Below, one piece after another: positions 1 to 5,352 of a stretch of DNA of 10,118 nt (the first letter of the stretch is position 1; every line of letters starts with the position of its first letter). The notes beneath the pieces were generated by a model. The model ran no database searches and was not told the DNA's origin. It saw only the letters and a list, made by a program, of their open reading frames with translations. The stretch comes from Zymomonas sp. (GTDB taxonomy: Bacteria; Pseudomonadota; Alphaproteobacteria; Sphingomonadales; Sphingomonadaceae), in contig JAIYAJ010000231.1 of NCBI GenBank assembly GCA_027489105.1, positions 1 to 10,118 on the forward strand, given 5' to 3'. A program made the translations under genes and the position numbers.

Positions 1-227
1 CGCTTCAATATGTAAGCCACCTCTTTAGGCGTTCTATAGCGCCTCGAATTGTCAGAGAGCCTGTCCTCAAGATCGACGGCCTCAGGATCGATCGGCTCGA
101 AACCGTCGAGGAGCGCCATCTGCGCCGGGGCGGCGGCCTGCTGGCCGCCAGCCCGCCGGGCGAGTTCCTGCGATGCCTGGGCGATGATGGCGGCAAGCTG
201 ATCAGTCGGAAGCGCGCTCATATCCAT
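1..227 (-). CDS. HTH DNA-binding protein, truncated by window edge
   Basis: This gene starts with ATG at 227 and runs off the left edge, giving 75 visible residues. GAGGGGG lies about 5 nt before the ATG, and a second in-frame ATG follows two codons later. The N-terminus (MDMSALPTDQLAAIIAQASQ) is helical, followed by an Ala/Gln-rich linker and an acidic stretch. The last residues, RRYRTPKEVAYILK, look like the first helix of a HTH_17/excisionase-type fold (the usual pattern is Y-x-T-x-x-E-V-A-x-x-L). The gene begins 11 nt after the stop of the preceding gene and is the last visible member of the leftward operon. A DNA-binding or regulatory role is inferred from this partial motif only, because the recognition helix is outside the window. 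Confidence 0.7.
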   Translation of the reverse strand, partial: MDMSALPTDQLAAIIAQASQELARRAGGQQAAAPAQMALLDGFEPIDPEAVDLEDRLSDNSRRYRTPKEVAYILK

Positions 228-237
228 CCGCGCCCCC

Positions 238-546
238 TCAATTCAGCAGCCGCGAAGGAGCCGGATCGACGGCCTCGCCCTGGGACCGAAGGATCACCGC
301 ATCGGCGATCGTTGCGCCATCGCCGGAGTGCAGTGCATCGAGCCAGCCTGCCGCGTAAGCCTTGGCGGCGATCTCTGCGATGTCCGGCCGCAAGCCCGAG
401 GCCTCGAAAAGCTCGATCACCGATGCCTCAACCGTCGCGGCAACGCCTGCCAGGCGGGCCGCCTCGGCATGCATCTTGGAGCCACGCCTTTTGGCGACTG
501 CTGCCGCCAGGCGCAGCACTTGCGCTTCGAGAAGTTTCAGGATCAT
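238..546 (-). CDS. Small helical protein of unknown function (102 aa)
   Basis: This 102-residue protein starts at ATG 546, sharing an ATGA overlap with the stop of the upstream gene, so translation is probably coupled. It is predicted almost entirely helical and rich in Ala, Leu and Glu, and I see no signal peptide or membrane segment. I do not recognise a family. The central segment GLRPDIAEIAAKAYAAGWLDAL is amphipathic. It sits in the replication/regulation operon and ends 10 nt before the next gene. Reading frame, GC-rich third positions and the neat overlaps support a real gene. Its function is unknown. Confidence 0.75.
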   Translation of the reverse strand: MILKLLEAQVLRLAAAVAKRRGSKMHAEAARLAGVAATVEASVIELFEASGLRPDIAEIAAKAYAAGWLDALHSGDGATIADAVILRSQGEAVDPAPSRLLN

Positions 547-824
547 CCGGTGGCCCTCCCTTCGCGAGGCAGGGCCGCCTTCTGCGCCATCCGTGCCTTA
601 CGGCGGCGGGCAAACTCGTCTCTCGGGAAGACGGGAGCGCCGCCGGACCGGGGCGGCTTGTAGCCGACCATGAGCAGGCGATAGAAGGCCATCTCCCGAG
701 CAAGAAACTTCTGCTCGGCATCGATGACGACGCCGACGACCTTAGGCCGTTCGGGCAGAGCTGTCGCCGGGCGGCTGTCTGCCCAATCGAAAAGGTCCGG
801 ATGCTGATTATCGCGCCTGCGCAT
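543..824 (-). CDS. Small basic protein of unknown function (93 aa)
   Basis: This 93-residue protein starts at ATG 824 (MRRRDNQHPDLFDW), with GGGGAG 7 nt upstream. A TTG-initiated extension to 839 is possible but lacks a better ribosome site. The start lies inside the end of the replication-initiator gene (17-nt overlap), and the stop overlaps the next start as ATGA. The protein has an aromatic/acidic N-terminal patch (HPDLFDWAD), a central helix (AEQKFLAREMAFYRLLM) and a very basic C-terminus (RRRKARMAQK). I do not recognise the family. Position next to a replication initiator suggests a replication or regulatory accessory role, which is inference only. Confidence 0.75.
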   Translation of the reverse strand: MRRRDNQHPDLFDWADSRPATALPERPKVVGVVIDAEQKFLAREMAFYRLLMVGYKPPRSGGAPVFPRDEFARRRKARMAQKAALPREGRATG

Positions 825-1896
825 GTGCAATCTCCCCAAGGGCTAAAATCTGCCGAAGCTTCTTCTTGGTCAGGCAATCGTCTTCCAAGAGCTGGCGAAG
901 CCTGCCGGGCATGCCAGGGGGCAAGACGATCTCCCCGATAAGGTCAGCCAGAAAATCCTCGATCAGCCTATCTGCCGGAACCCGAATGATGTCGCTGTCC
1001 GGAAACACGGGCAGCTCCGTCACATAGAAATCAGACGCGATCGGATGATCTGGCTCGGCCACGATCTCAGGCGGGACGCTGTAGGCTGTATCGCTGACGC
1101 AGTTCGCCTCGAAATCATACTCCCAGCCAACGTGGGGTTCGGAAGCGCCCGACGCGCCATCAGGCGCGACGGAGGGCGCGTCTTCAATTTCAGTCGCGCC
1201 CGCTACAACATCAGTCTCGATAGAAGATAGAACGGCGGTATCGGCCTGAAAGGCCGAACCGCCTTCCATGGTTTCATCCCCGGTATTTCCTTCTACGTAC
1301 TTGTTGTCGAAAATCGAAATCACGGTGATTTCGCTTTCCGGCATCACAGTGATTTCGGTTTCCGAAATCACAGCGGCCCCGTCATCGTGCTTTGTGATTT
1401 CGCTTTCCGAAATCACAGAACGCTTTTTCCGCTGCCTGTCCTTCCGTTCGCGATCCTGCCTGTCGAGCCTTTCGGCGCGATCTTCCATGAGTGCGGAGAC
1501 AATCTGCCGACGCGGATTTTTGATGTGGAAGGTGTCGAGCCCCCGAGCGTTTTGACCGCTCCGCACAAAGTAGCCCGAGGCCACAAGTGCCTGCCGAGCT
1601 TTGACGCAAGCGCCTGAACCCAAGCCTGTCCGCTTCATCAGAACGCGGATCGGGAGATACACCGATGCATCCCACGAGTTCATGAAGGAGAGGCCGACCC
1701 GCATAACGGAGAGACACCCGCCGCCGGAGCCGAGTGCGGGGTCGTTGTCGACGGTTTCGAGCACCTCGAATTTGTAGCTGGCAAGATTGCGGGTGCTTGC
1801 AGCCTGCGCGGCTGAGGTGTAATTTCCTGCTTGTTCAAATTTGCTCTCAGCCGTCCGGTCCGCCGGGCGGCTTTTCTGTTCATGGCGCTCCGTCAT
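808..1896 (-). CDS. Winged-helix replication-initiator-like protein with internal repeats
   Basis: This 362-residue protein starts at ATG 1896, overlapping the upstream stop as ATGA. Residues about 40-128 look like a winged-helix DNA-binding domain: FMNSWDASVYLPIRVLMKRT, then a recognition-helix region with GACVKARQALVASGYF and a wing ending near HIKNPRR. Residues 134-160 form a highly charged Arg/Asp/Lys helix. Residues 161-199 hold the octapeptide VISESEIT and its variants VISETEIT, VMPESEIT and VISIFDNK, the last three in direct tandem. An acidic, probably disordered stretch (about 200-300) precedes a C-terminal helical domain (about 302-362), which could recruit helicase or loader proteins. 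Lambda O-like initiators share this plan of N-terminal wHTH, linker carrying the origin repeats, and C-terminal interaction domain. The initiator role is inferred from architecture and the embedded palindromes; a plain transcription regulator is the alternative. An in-frame upstream extension to 2364 is rejected because it overlaps two good genes. Confidence 0.75.
   Translation of the reverse strand: MTERHEQKSRPADRTAESKFEQAGNYTSAAQAASTRNLASYKFEVLETVDNDPALGSGGGCLSVMRVGLSFMNSWDASVYLPIRVLMKRTGLGSGACVKARQALVASGYFVRSGQNARGLDTFHIKNPRRQIVSALMEDRAERLDRQDRERKDRQRKKRSVISESEITKHDDGAAVISETEITVMPESEITVISIFDNKYVEGNTGDETMEGGSAFQADTAVLSSIETDVVAGATEIEDAPSVAPDGASGASEPHVGWEYDFEANCVSDTAYSVPPEIVAEPDHPIASDFYVTELPVFPDSDIIRVPADRLIEDFLADLIGEIVLPPGMPGRLRQLLEDDCLTKKKLRQILALGEIAHAQAR
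1315..1417. repeat. Palindromic iteron-like array, candidate replication origin
   Basis: Copies of GTGATTTCG-N5-CGAAATCAC lie inside the initiator gene. Unit 1325-1347 has a right arm with two mismatches (CGGCATCAC), unit 1349-1371 is perfect, and unit 1394-1416 is perfect and extends by one more base pair at 1393/1417. A lone half-site CGAAATCAC at 1315-1323 forms a 9-bp palindrome with the left arm of the next unit (single central base 1324). The first two units are spaced exactly 24 bp. A degenerate unit may fill 1373-1393. The flank toward 1280-1314 is visibly richer in A/T than its surroundings. Twofold-symmetric repeats in helical phase are typical initiator binding sites; the origin assignment is inference. 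Confidence 0.7.
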
Positions 1897-2168
1897 GCCG
1901 TGCACCTCGCGCCGCACTTCGAGCAGGCCAGCGTCCGGCCACGCCAGGCTGCCGGGATCGCGATCGTTGCCTTGTGCCCGCACGGGCAATGGACAAGCCG
2001 CGTGATCTTCGCCTCTGCCTGTTCCAGCTCGGCCCGGAGAGCCCGCTTGGAGGGGCGGGGCTTCGGCGGGCTCATGCCCGCCGGAAAGCCCATGTCGCGG
2101 AGGCTGTCCTCGCCTTGCCTCACGATCTTGTCGCGCATGTTGCGCCGGGAGTGATCGACGCGGCTCAT
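1893..2168 (-). CDS. Small zinc-ribbon-like protein (91 aa)
   Basis: This 91-residue protein starts at ATG 2168, overlapping the upstream HTH gene as ATGA; its own stop overlaps the initiator start as ATGA. The N-terminal half is basic (MSRVDHSRRNMRDKIVRQ), followed by a Pro/Lys-rich linker and a charged helix (RALRAELEQAEAKITRL). The C-terminus carries paired cysteines: C61-P-C63-G-H65, then C82-S-K-C85-G-A-R-C89, separated by a short beta-type stretch. This spacing fits a zinc ribbon or rubredoxin-like knuckle. I do not recognise a named family. Sandwiched between an AlpA-like regulator and the putative initiator, it may be a DNA- or protein-binding accessory of replication. Metal binding is inferred from the cysteines. 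Confidence 0.8.
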   Translation of the reverse strand: MSRVDHSRRNMRDKIVRQGEDSLRDMGFPAGMSPPKPRPSKRALRAELEQAEAKITRLVHCPCGHKATIAIPAAWRGRTLACSKCGARCTA

Positions 2169-2371
2169 GCTGCGATCCCATCGTTGAGGCGCTGAGCGAA
2201 GCGCTTGTCTTCTTCCGCGAGAATGACGGTCTTGCCCAAGATTTTCGAAAGGCGAAGCTCACCCTTCCGAGCAAGACCATAGACCGTGCTCTTAGAAATA
2301 CCCCAGCGCTTCGCAAACTGATCGAGCGAAAATGCGCGCACTTCTGCATTCGATGAAACGACATCGTTCAT
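2165..2371 (-). CDS. AlpA/excisionase-like HTH regulator (68 aa)
   Basis: This 68-residue protein starts at ATG 2371, with GGAG about 8 nt upstream, a clear ribosome site. Residues 14-45 (FSLDQFAKRWGISKSTVYGL) form a textbook HTH_17/MerR-like helix-turn-helix, followed by a short wing (ARKGELRLSKILGKTVI) and a charged helix (LAEEDKRFAQRL). The size and motif match AlpA/Xis-type proteins that bend DNA at attachment sites and regulate integrase in P4-like elements. It is the first gene of the leftward operon and lies just beyond the integrase terminator. Excisionase versus transcription regulator cannot be separated from sequence. A longer frame reaching 2620 runs back through the intergenic region and terminator, so the ATG at 2371 is preferred. 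Confidence 0.85.
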   Translation of the reverse strand: MNDVVSSNAEVRAFSLDQFAKRWGISKSTVYGLARKGELRLSKILGKTVILAEEDKRFAQRLNDGIAA

Positions 2372-2527
2372 AATTCTTCTCCGAGATGATTTGGTTGCCA
2401 GTGCAGCGAAGCTGTTGAATTTCTTTGTTGCTGCTGAAGTCAAATATGATCGTCTGGCCGCATCTGCGCAAGGTTGGCGGCGAGTAAAACAGCATCCATG
2501 AAAGAAAAACGCAACGCACAAAAGCAA
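2372..2527 (-). promoter_or_regulatory. Leader and promoter region of the leftward operon
   Basis: This intergenic stretch lies between the integrase terminator and the AlpA-like gene and is clearly richer in A/T than the genes. It must hold the promoter for the minus-strand operon unless transcription reads through from the integrase. On the minus strand I see a TTGACT element with base pairs at about 2437-2442, but the hexamer 17 nt downstream (ATTCAA) is a poor -10, so the exact promoter is uncertain. I see no good small gene in it. Confidence 0.4.
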
Positions 2528-2553
2528 AGCGGCAGGGTTTTGCCCCTGCCGCT
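2528..2553 (-). terminator. Rho-independent terminator of the integrase gene
   Basis: A perfect 10-bp stem, AGCGGCAGGG (2528-2537) against CCCTGCCGCT (2544-2553), with a 6-nt loop. Read on the minus strand it is followed by a T-rich tail (TTGCTTTTGTG). It lies about 30 nt after the integrase stop and separates the integrase from the AlpA/replication operon. Confidence 0.85.
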
Positions 2554-2582
2554 GGAAATAATCCATTCTGTTACTTCGAAAT

Positions 2583-3902
2583 CTACGCGCTGTTTCGTTT
2601 CTTGAGTGGCTTCGAACCAATTACGATCACGTTCGACGCGCTCGCCCCGGTGAGATGGTCGGCCCAAGCGGACATCAGCAGCCGACGCTTATCGAAGAGA
2701 TCGCCCCGCCGATACGCCGCCTCGACCTTGTTCCCGATAGCATGGGCGAGCGCCATCTCCGCGACCTCGCCGGGAAACTGCGTTTCCTCCGAAGCCCAAT
2801 CGCGGAAGGCCGATCGGAAGCCGTGGACGGTGAAGCCCTCACGCAAGCCGCGCAGGCACATGGCGATCCCCATCTGCGACAGGCCGGAGCCCTTCCGTCC
2901 GCCCGGAAAGACCCATGCCCGAGCCCTGTCGTCTCCACCCGGCGCAAGCGGCTCGAGTTCCCGCAAGATCGCCAGAGCCGGGTCAGTCAGCGGCACGCGG
3001 TGCTCCCGCCCTGCTTTCATGCGGTGGCCGGGGATAGTCCATATGGCGTTGTCGAGGTCGATCTCACCCCATGTCGCCCCGATGGTTTCGCCTGTCCGAG
3101 CTGCCGTGAGAATGGTGAAGGCGAGCGCCCGAGAGGAAACCGAACCCAGCGCCAGAAGCTCGGGCCAGAAAGCCGGGATATCGGCGTATGGCATCGCGGC
3201 GTGGTGACCGCGTTGCAGCTTCATCCGGCGCGGCATCAGGGCCTCAAGGTTCCCCTTCCATGTGGCCGGGTTCGGCCCCCTCCGCAGCTTCCTCACTGTG
3301 GCGGCTGCAAGTATCTTCTCGATCCTGCCTCGGACGCGGGATGCCGTTTCCTGCTTATTGAGCCAGATCGGGGCGATGCATTTCGCCACATCCTCCGGCT
3401 CGATTTCATCAAGGCGCATGTCAGCGATCGGCCCCGCGTAATCGCGGAGCGTGTTTAGCCACTGAGCCTTGTGCTTCTCGTTCCGGTAGCCTTCGATCAA
3501 GCCCGGCACCCGTCGCTCCCGGCCCTTTTCGTCGATCTCGACGTATCCCTTGATGATCTTCTCCGCGAACGGCAAGAAGCGCTCTCTCGCCGCCTCTGCC
3601 GCCTCAGCGGCGAGGCGTGCGGCCTCGGCCGCCTGTTGCTGGGCGCGATGGTCGAGCGGATCGATCCGCCTTCCGAGGAGCTGCCGGGCGGCCTCGGCAT
3701 CGGCGCGGGCCTGTGCGAGCGGTACGCGATCAAGCGTGCCTAGACCCATCTCGCGCTGCTTGCCGCCAAAGCGATAGATGAAGAGCCAGGACTTCGCCCC
3801 GTTCTTCGAAACCACGAGATAAAGATTGCCGCCGTCAGAATAGCGCCCTGGGGCCAAGTTTCCGGCGACCCCTCTCGCCGTGAGAGCATTCACTTTCGCC
3901 AT
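2583..3902 (-). CDS. P4-type tyrosine-recombinase integrase
   Basis: This 439-residue integrase catalyses site-specific recombination between an element attachment site and the host chromosome. I chose ATG 3902 (MAKVNALTARGV) because AGAGG sits 8 nt upstream; the TTG at 3923 would only add seven residues. The N-terminal 90 residues form the DUF4102 arm-binding domain (GRYSDGGNLYLVV, then SWLFIYRFGGKQREMGLG). An Ala-rich linker (90-108) leads to the SAM-like core-binding domain (about 135-205) and the catalytic domain (about 235-415). Visible catalytic residues are R269 (TAARTGE), K296 as the beta-hairpin Lys, H360 and R363 (HGFRSAFRDWA), H387 (ALAH) and the nucleophile Y397 (EAAYRRGD). The gene is intact. 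It reads away from the candidate attachment region. Family members usually integrate at the 3' end of tRNA genes. Confidence 0.97.
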   Translation of the reverse strand: MAKVNALTARGVAGNLAPGRYSDGGNLYLVVSKNGAKSWLFIYRFGGKQREMGLGTLDRVPLAQARADAEAARQLLGRRIDPLDHRAQQQAAEAARLAAEAAEAARERFLPFAEKIIKGYVEIDEKGRERRVPGLIEGYRNEKHKAQWLNTLRDYAGPIADMRLDEIEPEDVAKCIAPIWLNKQETASRVRGRIEKILAAATVRKLRRGPNPATWKGNLEALMPRRMKLQRGHHAAMPYADIPAFWPELLALGSVSSRALAFTILTAARTGETIGATWGEIDLDNAIWTIPGHRMKAGREHRVPLTDPALAILRELEPLAPGGDDRARAWVFPGGRKGSGLSQMGIAMCLRGLREGFTVHGFRSAFRDWASEETQFPGEVAEMALAHAIGNKVEAAYRRGDLFDKRRLLMSAWADHLTGASASNVIVIGSKPLKKRNSA

Positions 3903-4013
3903 CAGAAATACCTCTTCGATCAATCAAAGCGCTGGGGTCAGCCCCAGCAATCCCAGCATCAACCCCAGCGCAAATCGTGGATTTCGGCGCATCGGGAAAA
4001 TCGCCTGCGCACA

Positions 4014-4042
4014 GGTATGCTGAGAAAAGTGGGAAATATCAA
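4014..4042 (-). promoter_or_regulatory. Candidate integrase promoter
   Basis: On the minus strand TTGATA (4042-4037) matches five of six bases of the -35 consensus. CATACC (4019-4014) follows after 17 nt and is a weak -10. Three GCTGGG-type repeats lie between this site and the integrase start, where an integrase or excisionase could bind and autoregulate. Confidence 0.4.
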
Positions 4043-4110
4043 TGGCGTGAACGATAACGGCGCACATCTGCGCTCAGCGAAAAAGGCTATTTAGGCGGCC
4101 ACCCCATCCG

Positions 4111-4150
4111 CCAGAACCTCCTGAATTCATTGCTGAATTCGGAGTTCTGG
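4111..4150. repeat. 40-nt imperfect inverted repeat
   Basis: The arms pair as CCAGAA/TTCTGG, CTCC/GGAG and GAATTC/GAATTC, with two single-base bulges (c4117 and t4122) and an ATTGCT loop, giving 16 paired positions. No T-run follows on either strand, so it is not a standard terminator. It sits in the candidate attachment region and overlaps the tRNA-end-like sequence by 3 nt. It could be a recombinase, excisionase or other protein binding site. Confidence 0.55.
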
Positions 4151-4199
4151 CCCACTGGCCCCAGCGAAAACCCCAGCAGAACGCCGCCATCGATTTTTT

Positions 4200-4472
4200 T
4201 CAGGCGAAGGCGGCCAGCAATCTCAGCTCGGCATTCTCGATCAGTCCAGCGATCGCGGTCAACGCTCGCTTGGCATCCTCGATCTCCGCAAGGATTGCGA
4301 GGCCGCTTTCCTCGTCGGCGTCGAGGCGCTTCGCCATCCTGGCGAGCGCATCCCCGTCCATCGCACAGATGCGGCATGCGATCCGGATCGATGGGCCGAG
4401 ATCATTGAGCGTGGGGATAGGGTCGAGGTCGGCGATCTCCTCGATCGCGTCGATCATCTGCAAATGAGACAT
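4200..4472 (-). CDS. Small acidic helical protein of unknown function (90 aa)
   Basis: This 90-residue protein starts at ATG 4472 (MSHLQMIDAIEEIADLDPIP), with CGGAG 6 nt upstream. It is acidic and predicted to be all helical, with two parts: 1-50 with a cysteine pair (CRIC), and 50-90, a Glu/Ala-rich amphipathic helix pair ending in LRLLAAFA. I do not recognise a family. It is divergent from the GIY-YIG-like gene, sharing a 123-bp intergenic region, and reads toward the integrase. Small acidic proteins beside cargo genes are sometimes regulators or antitoxins, but nothing in the sequence shows that here. Confidence 0.7.
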   Translation of the reverse strand: MSHLQMIDAIEEIADLDPIPTLNDLGPSIRIACRICAMDGDALARMAKRLDADEESGLAILAEIEDAKRALTAIAGLIENAELRLLAAFA

Positions 4473-4595
4473 GGTTGGCTCCGTAGCTTCAAGCGACGGC
4501 CTCCCATGATGGGCATGAATTCGCCCCGCGCAATTTGGAAGTTATCCAGCTTCCCGAGGCATGATCGTTGGAGGAAATCCAATCGCAGGAAGCCC

Positions 4596-5312
4596 ATGAC
4601 GCGCGAAGACGATACCCGGCGGCTCTATGCTGCCCTCGATCGAGCAGCGCAGCGATTTGGCCTTAGGGAGCTGCGCGAGTGGGCTCCGGCTGATCGGCTG
4701 CCCCGACGCGGGGTCTATTTCTTCTTCGACGCACAGGAGCCCCGCAGCGGCTCAGGGAGCGGCCTTCGCGTGGTCAGGGTGGGCACGCATGGTTTGAAGG
4801 CGGGAGCCGTCTCCACGCTCCCGGGACGCCTGGCGCAGCACAAAGGGAGCCACAAGGGCGGCAATCATCGAGGATCAATCTTCCGTCTTCTGGCGGGCCA
4901 AGCACTTGCGCAGGCCGGGCAATGCCCCGGCTGCGTGACGTGGGGCCTCAAGAAGGGGGCGCTTGATGCGGTTGTCGGGATAGGCGTGCCGCGATCATCA
5001 TGGATCGGGCAGGAGCAAGAGACCGAGGCAGCGGTGTCCCGCTATCTCGGGAGGCTGCACTTCGCGTTCGTGCCGATCGACGATGAGCCGGGGCCGGAAA
5101 GCCTTCGTGGCGTGATAGAGCGGAACTCGATTGCCCTGCTCAGCTCGCTCGGCCGCGATCCGATCGATCCGCCTTCTTCCAACTGGCTCGGCCTGAAATC
5201 CAACCGTTCGAAGGTGCGAGGGTCCGGCCTCTGGAATAGCGATCATGTGGATGAGGGCTATGATCCCGGCTTCCTCAATAGGATTGAGGCTGCCGTCGAT
5301 CGCGCCGTGTGA
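4596..5312 (+). CDS. GIY-YIG-like nuclease domain protein
   Basis: This 238-residue protein starts at ATG 4596 (MTREDDTRRLYAALDRAAQR), with AGGA about 7 nt upstream; an upstream frame extending to 4464 has unlike composition and overlaps the divergent gene. Residues 39-100 resemble a GIY-YIG fold: GVYFFF (39-44) for GIY, VRVGT (60-64) for YIG, and RLAQHKG (78-84) in the place of the R-x-x-x-H helix, so R78 is the likely catalytic arginine. NHRGSIFR (90-97) follows. The metal-binding Glu is not certain; E142/E144 (QETEA) and E175 (ERN) are candidates. The C-terminal part SSNWLGL and SGLWNSDHVDEGYDP looks conserved in character and may bind the substrate. It is the first gene of a plus-strand pair, 40 nt before the membrane protein gene. 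The expected activity is metal-dependent DNA cleavage, inferred from motifs. A restriction or defence role is plausible but unproven. Confidence 0.7.
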   Translation: MTREDDTRRLYAALDRAAQRFGLRELREWAPADRLPRRGVYFFFDAQEPRSGSGSGLRVVRVGTHGLKAGAVSTLPGRLAQHKGSHKGGNHRGSIFRLLAGQALAQAGQCPGCVTWGLKKGALDAVVGIGVPRSSWIGQEQETEAAVSRYLGRLHFAFVPIDDEPGPESLRGVIERNSIALLSSLGRDPIDPPSSNWLGLKSNRSKVRGSGLWNSDHVDEGYDPGFLNRIEAAVDRAV

Positions 5313-5352
5313 ATAATCGGCGGCTGCATCGTTGACGATCTGAGGGCTGCGC

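Larger units (their letters stand above)
3931..4177. other. Candidate attachment site (attP) with arm-type repeats
   Basis: Upstream of the integrase, CCCCAGC-type direct repeats occur in two clusters: starts at 3942, 3951 (TCCCAGC) and 3963, and starts at 4159 and 4171. An inverted copy GCTGGGG at 3931-3937 pairs with 3942-3948. The clusters flank about 190 bp. Between them, 4099-4113 reads on the minus strand TGGCGGATGGGGTGG, which resembles the complement of a tRNA 3' end (TGGCGGA is typical of tRNA-Ser ends); no complete tRNA is present. Direct-repeat arms around a core are the usual attP layout for tyrosine integrases. The site is inferred from layout only. I see no gene in 3903-4199. 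Confidence 0.45.

Noticed and set aside
312..941. 209-aa plus-strand frame
   Set aside because: It lies antisense to three overlapping minus-strand genes that have ribosome sites and ATGA overlaps.
1315..1417. CRISPR-like reading of the repeats
   Set aside because: The units are tandem at a 24-bp period with 1-nt spacing, lie within a coding gene and have no unique spacers of CRISPR length.
1897..2364. N-terminal extension of the initiator frame to 2364
   Set aside because: It overlaps two well-supported genes on the same strand, has Arg/Pro-rich shadow composition, and the ATG at 1896 has an ATGA overlap with the upstream gene.
2655..3458. 267-aa plus-strand frame inside the integrase
   Set aside because: It is the antisense shadow of a clear integrase with all catalytic residues; no ribosome site or family resemblance.
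4080..4150. tRNA gene or tRNA fragment in the att region
   Set aside because: Only a 15-nt stretch resembles a tRNA 3' end; no T-arm GGTTCGA or cloverleaf could be built on either strand.
4464..4595. N-terminal extension of the GIY-YIG-like gene
   Set aside because: It crosses the divergent promoter region and the start of the minus-strand gene, and its composition is unlike the rest; ATG 4596 has AGGA upstream.
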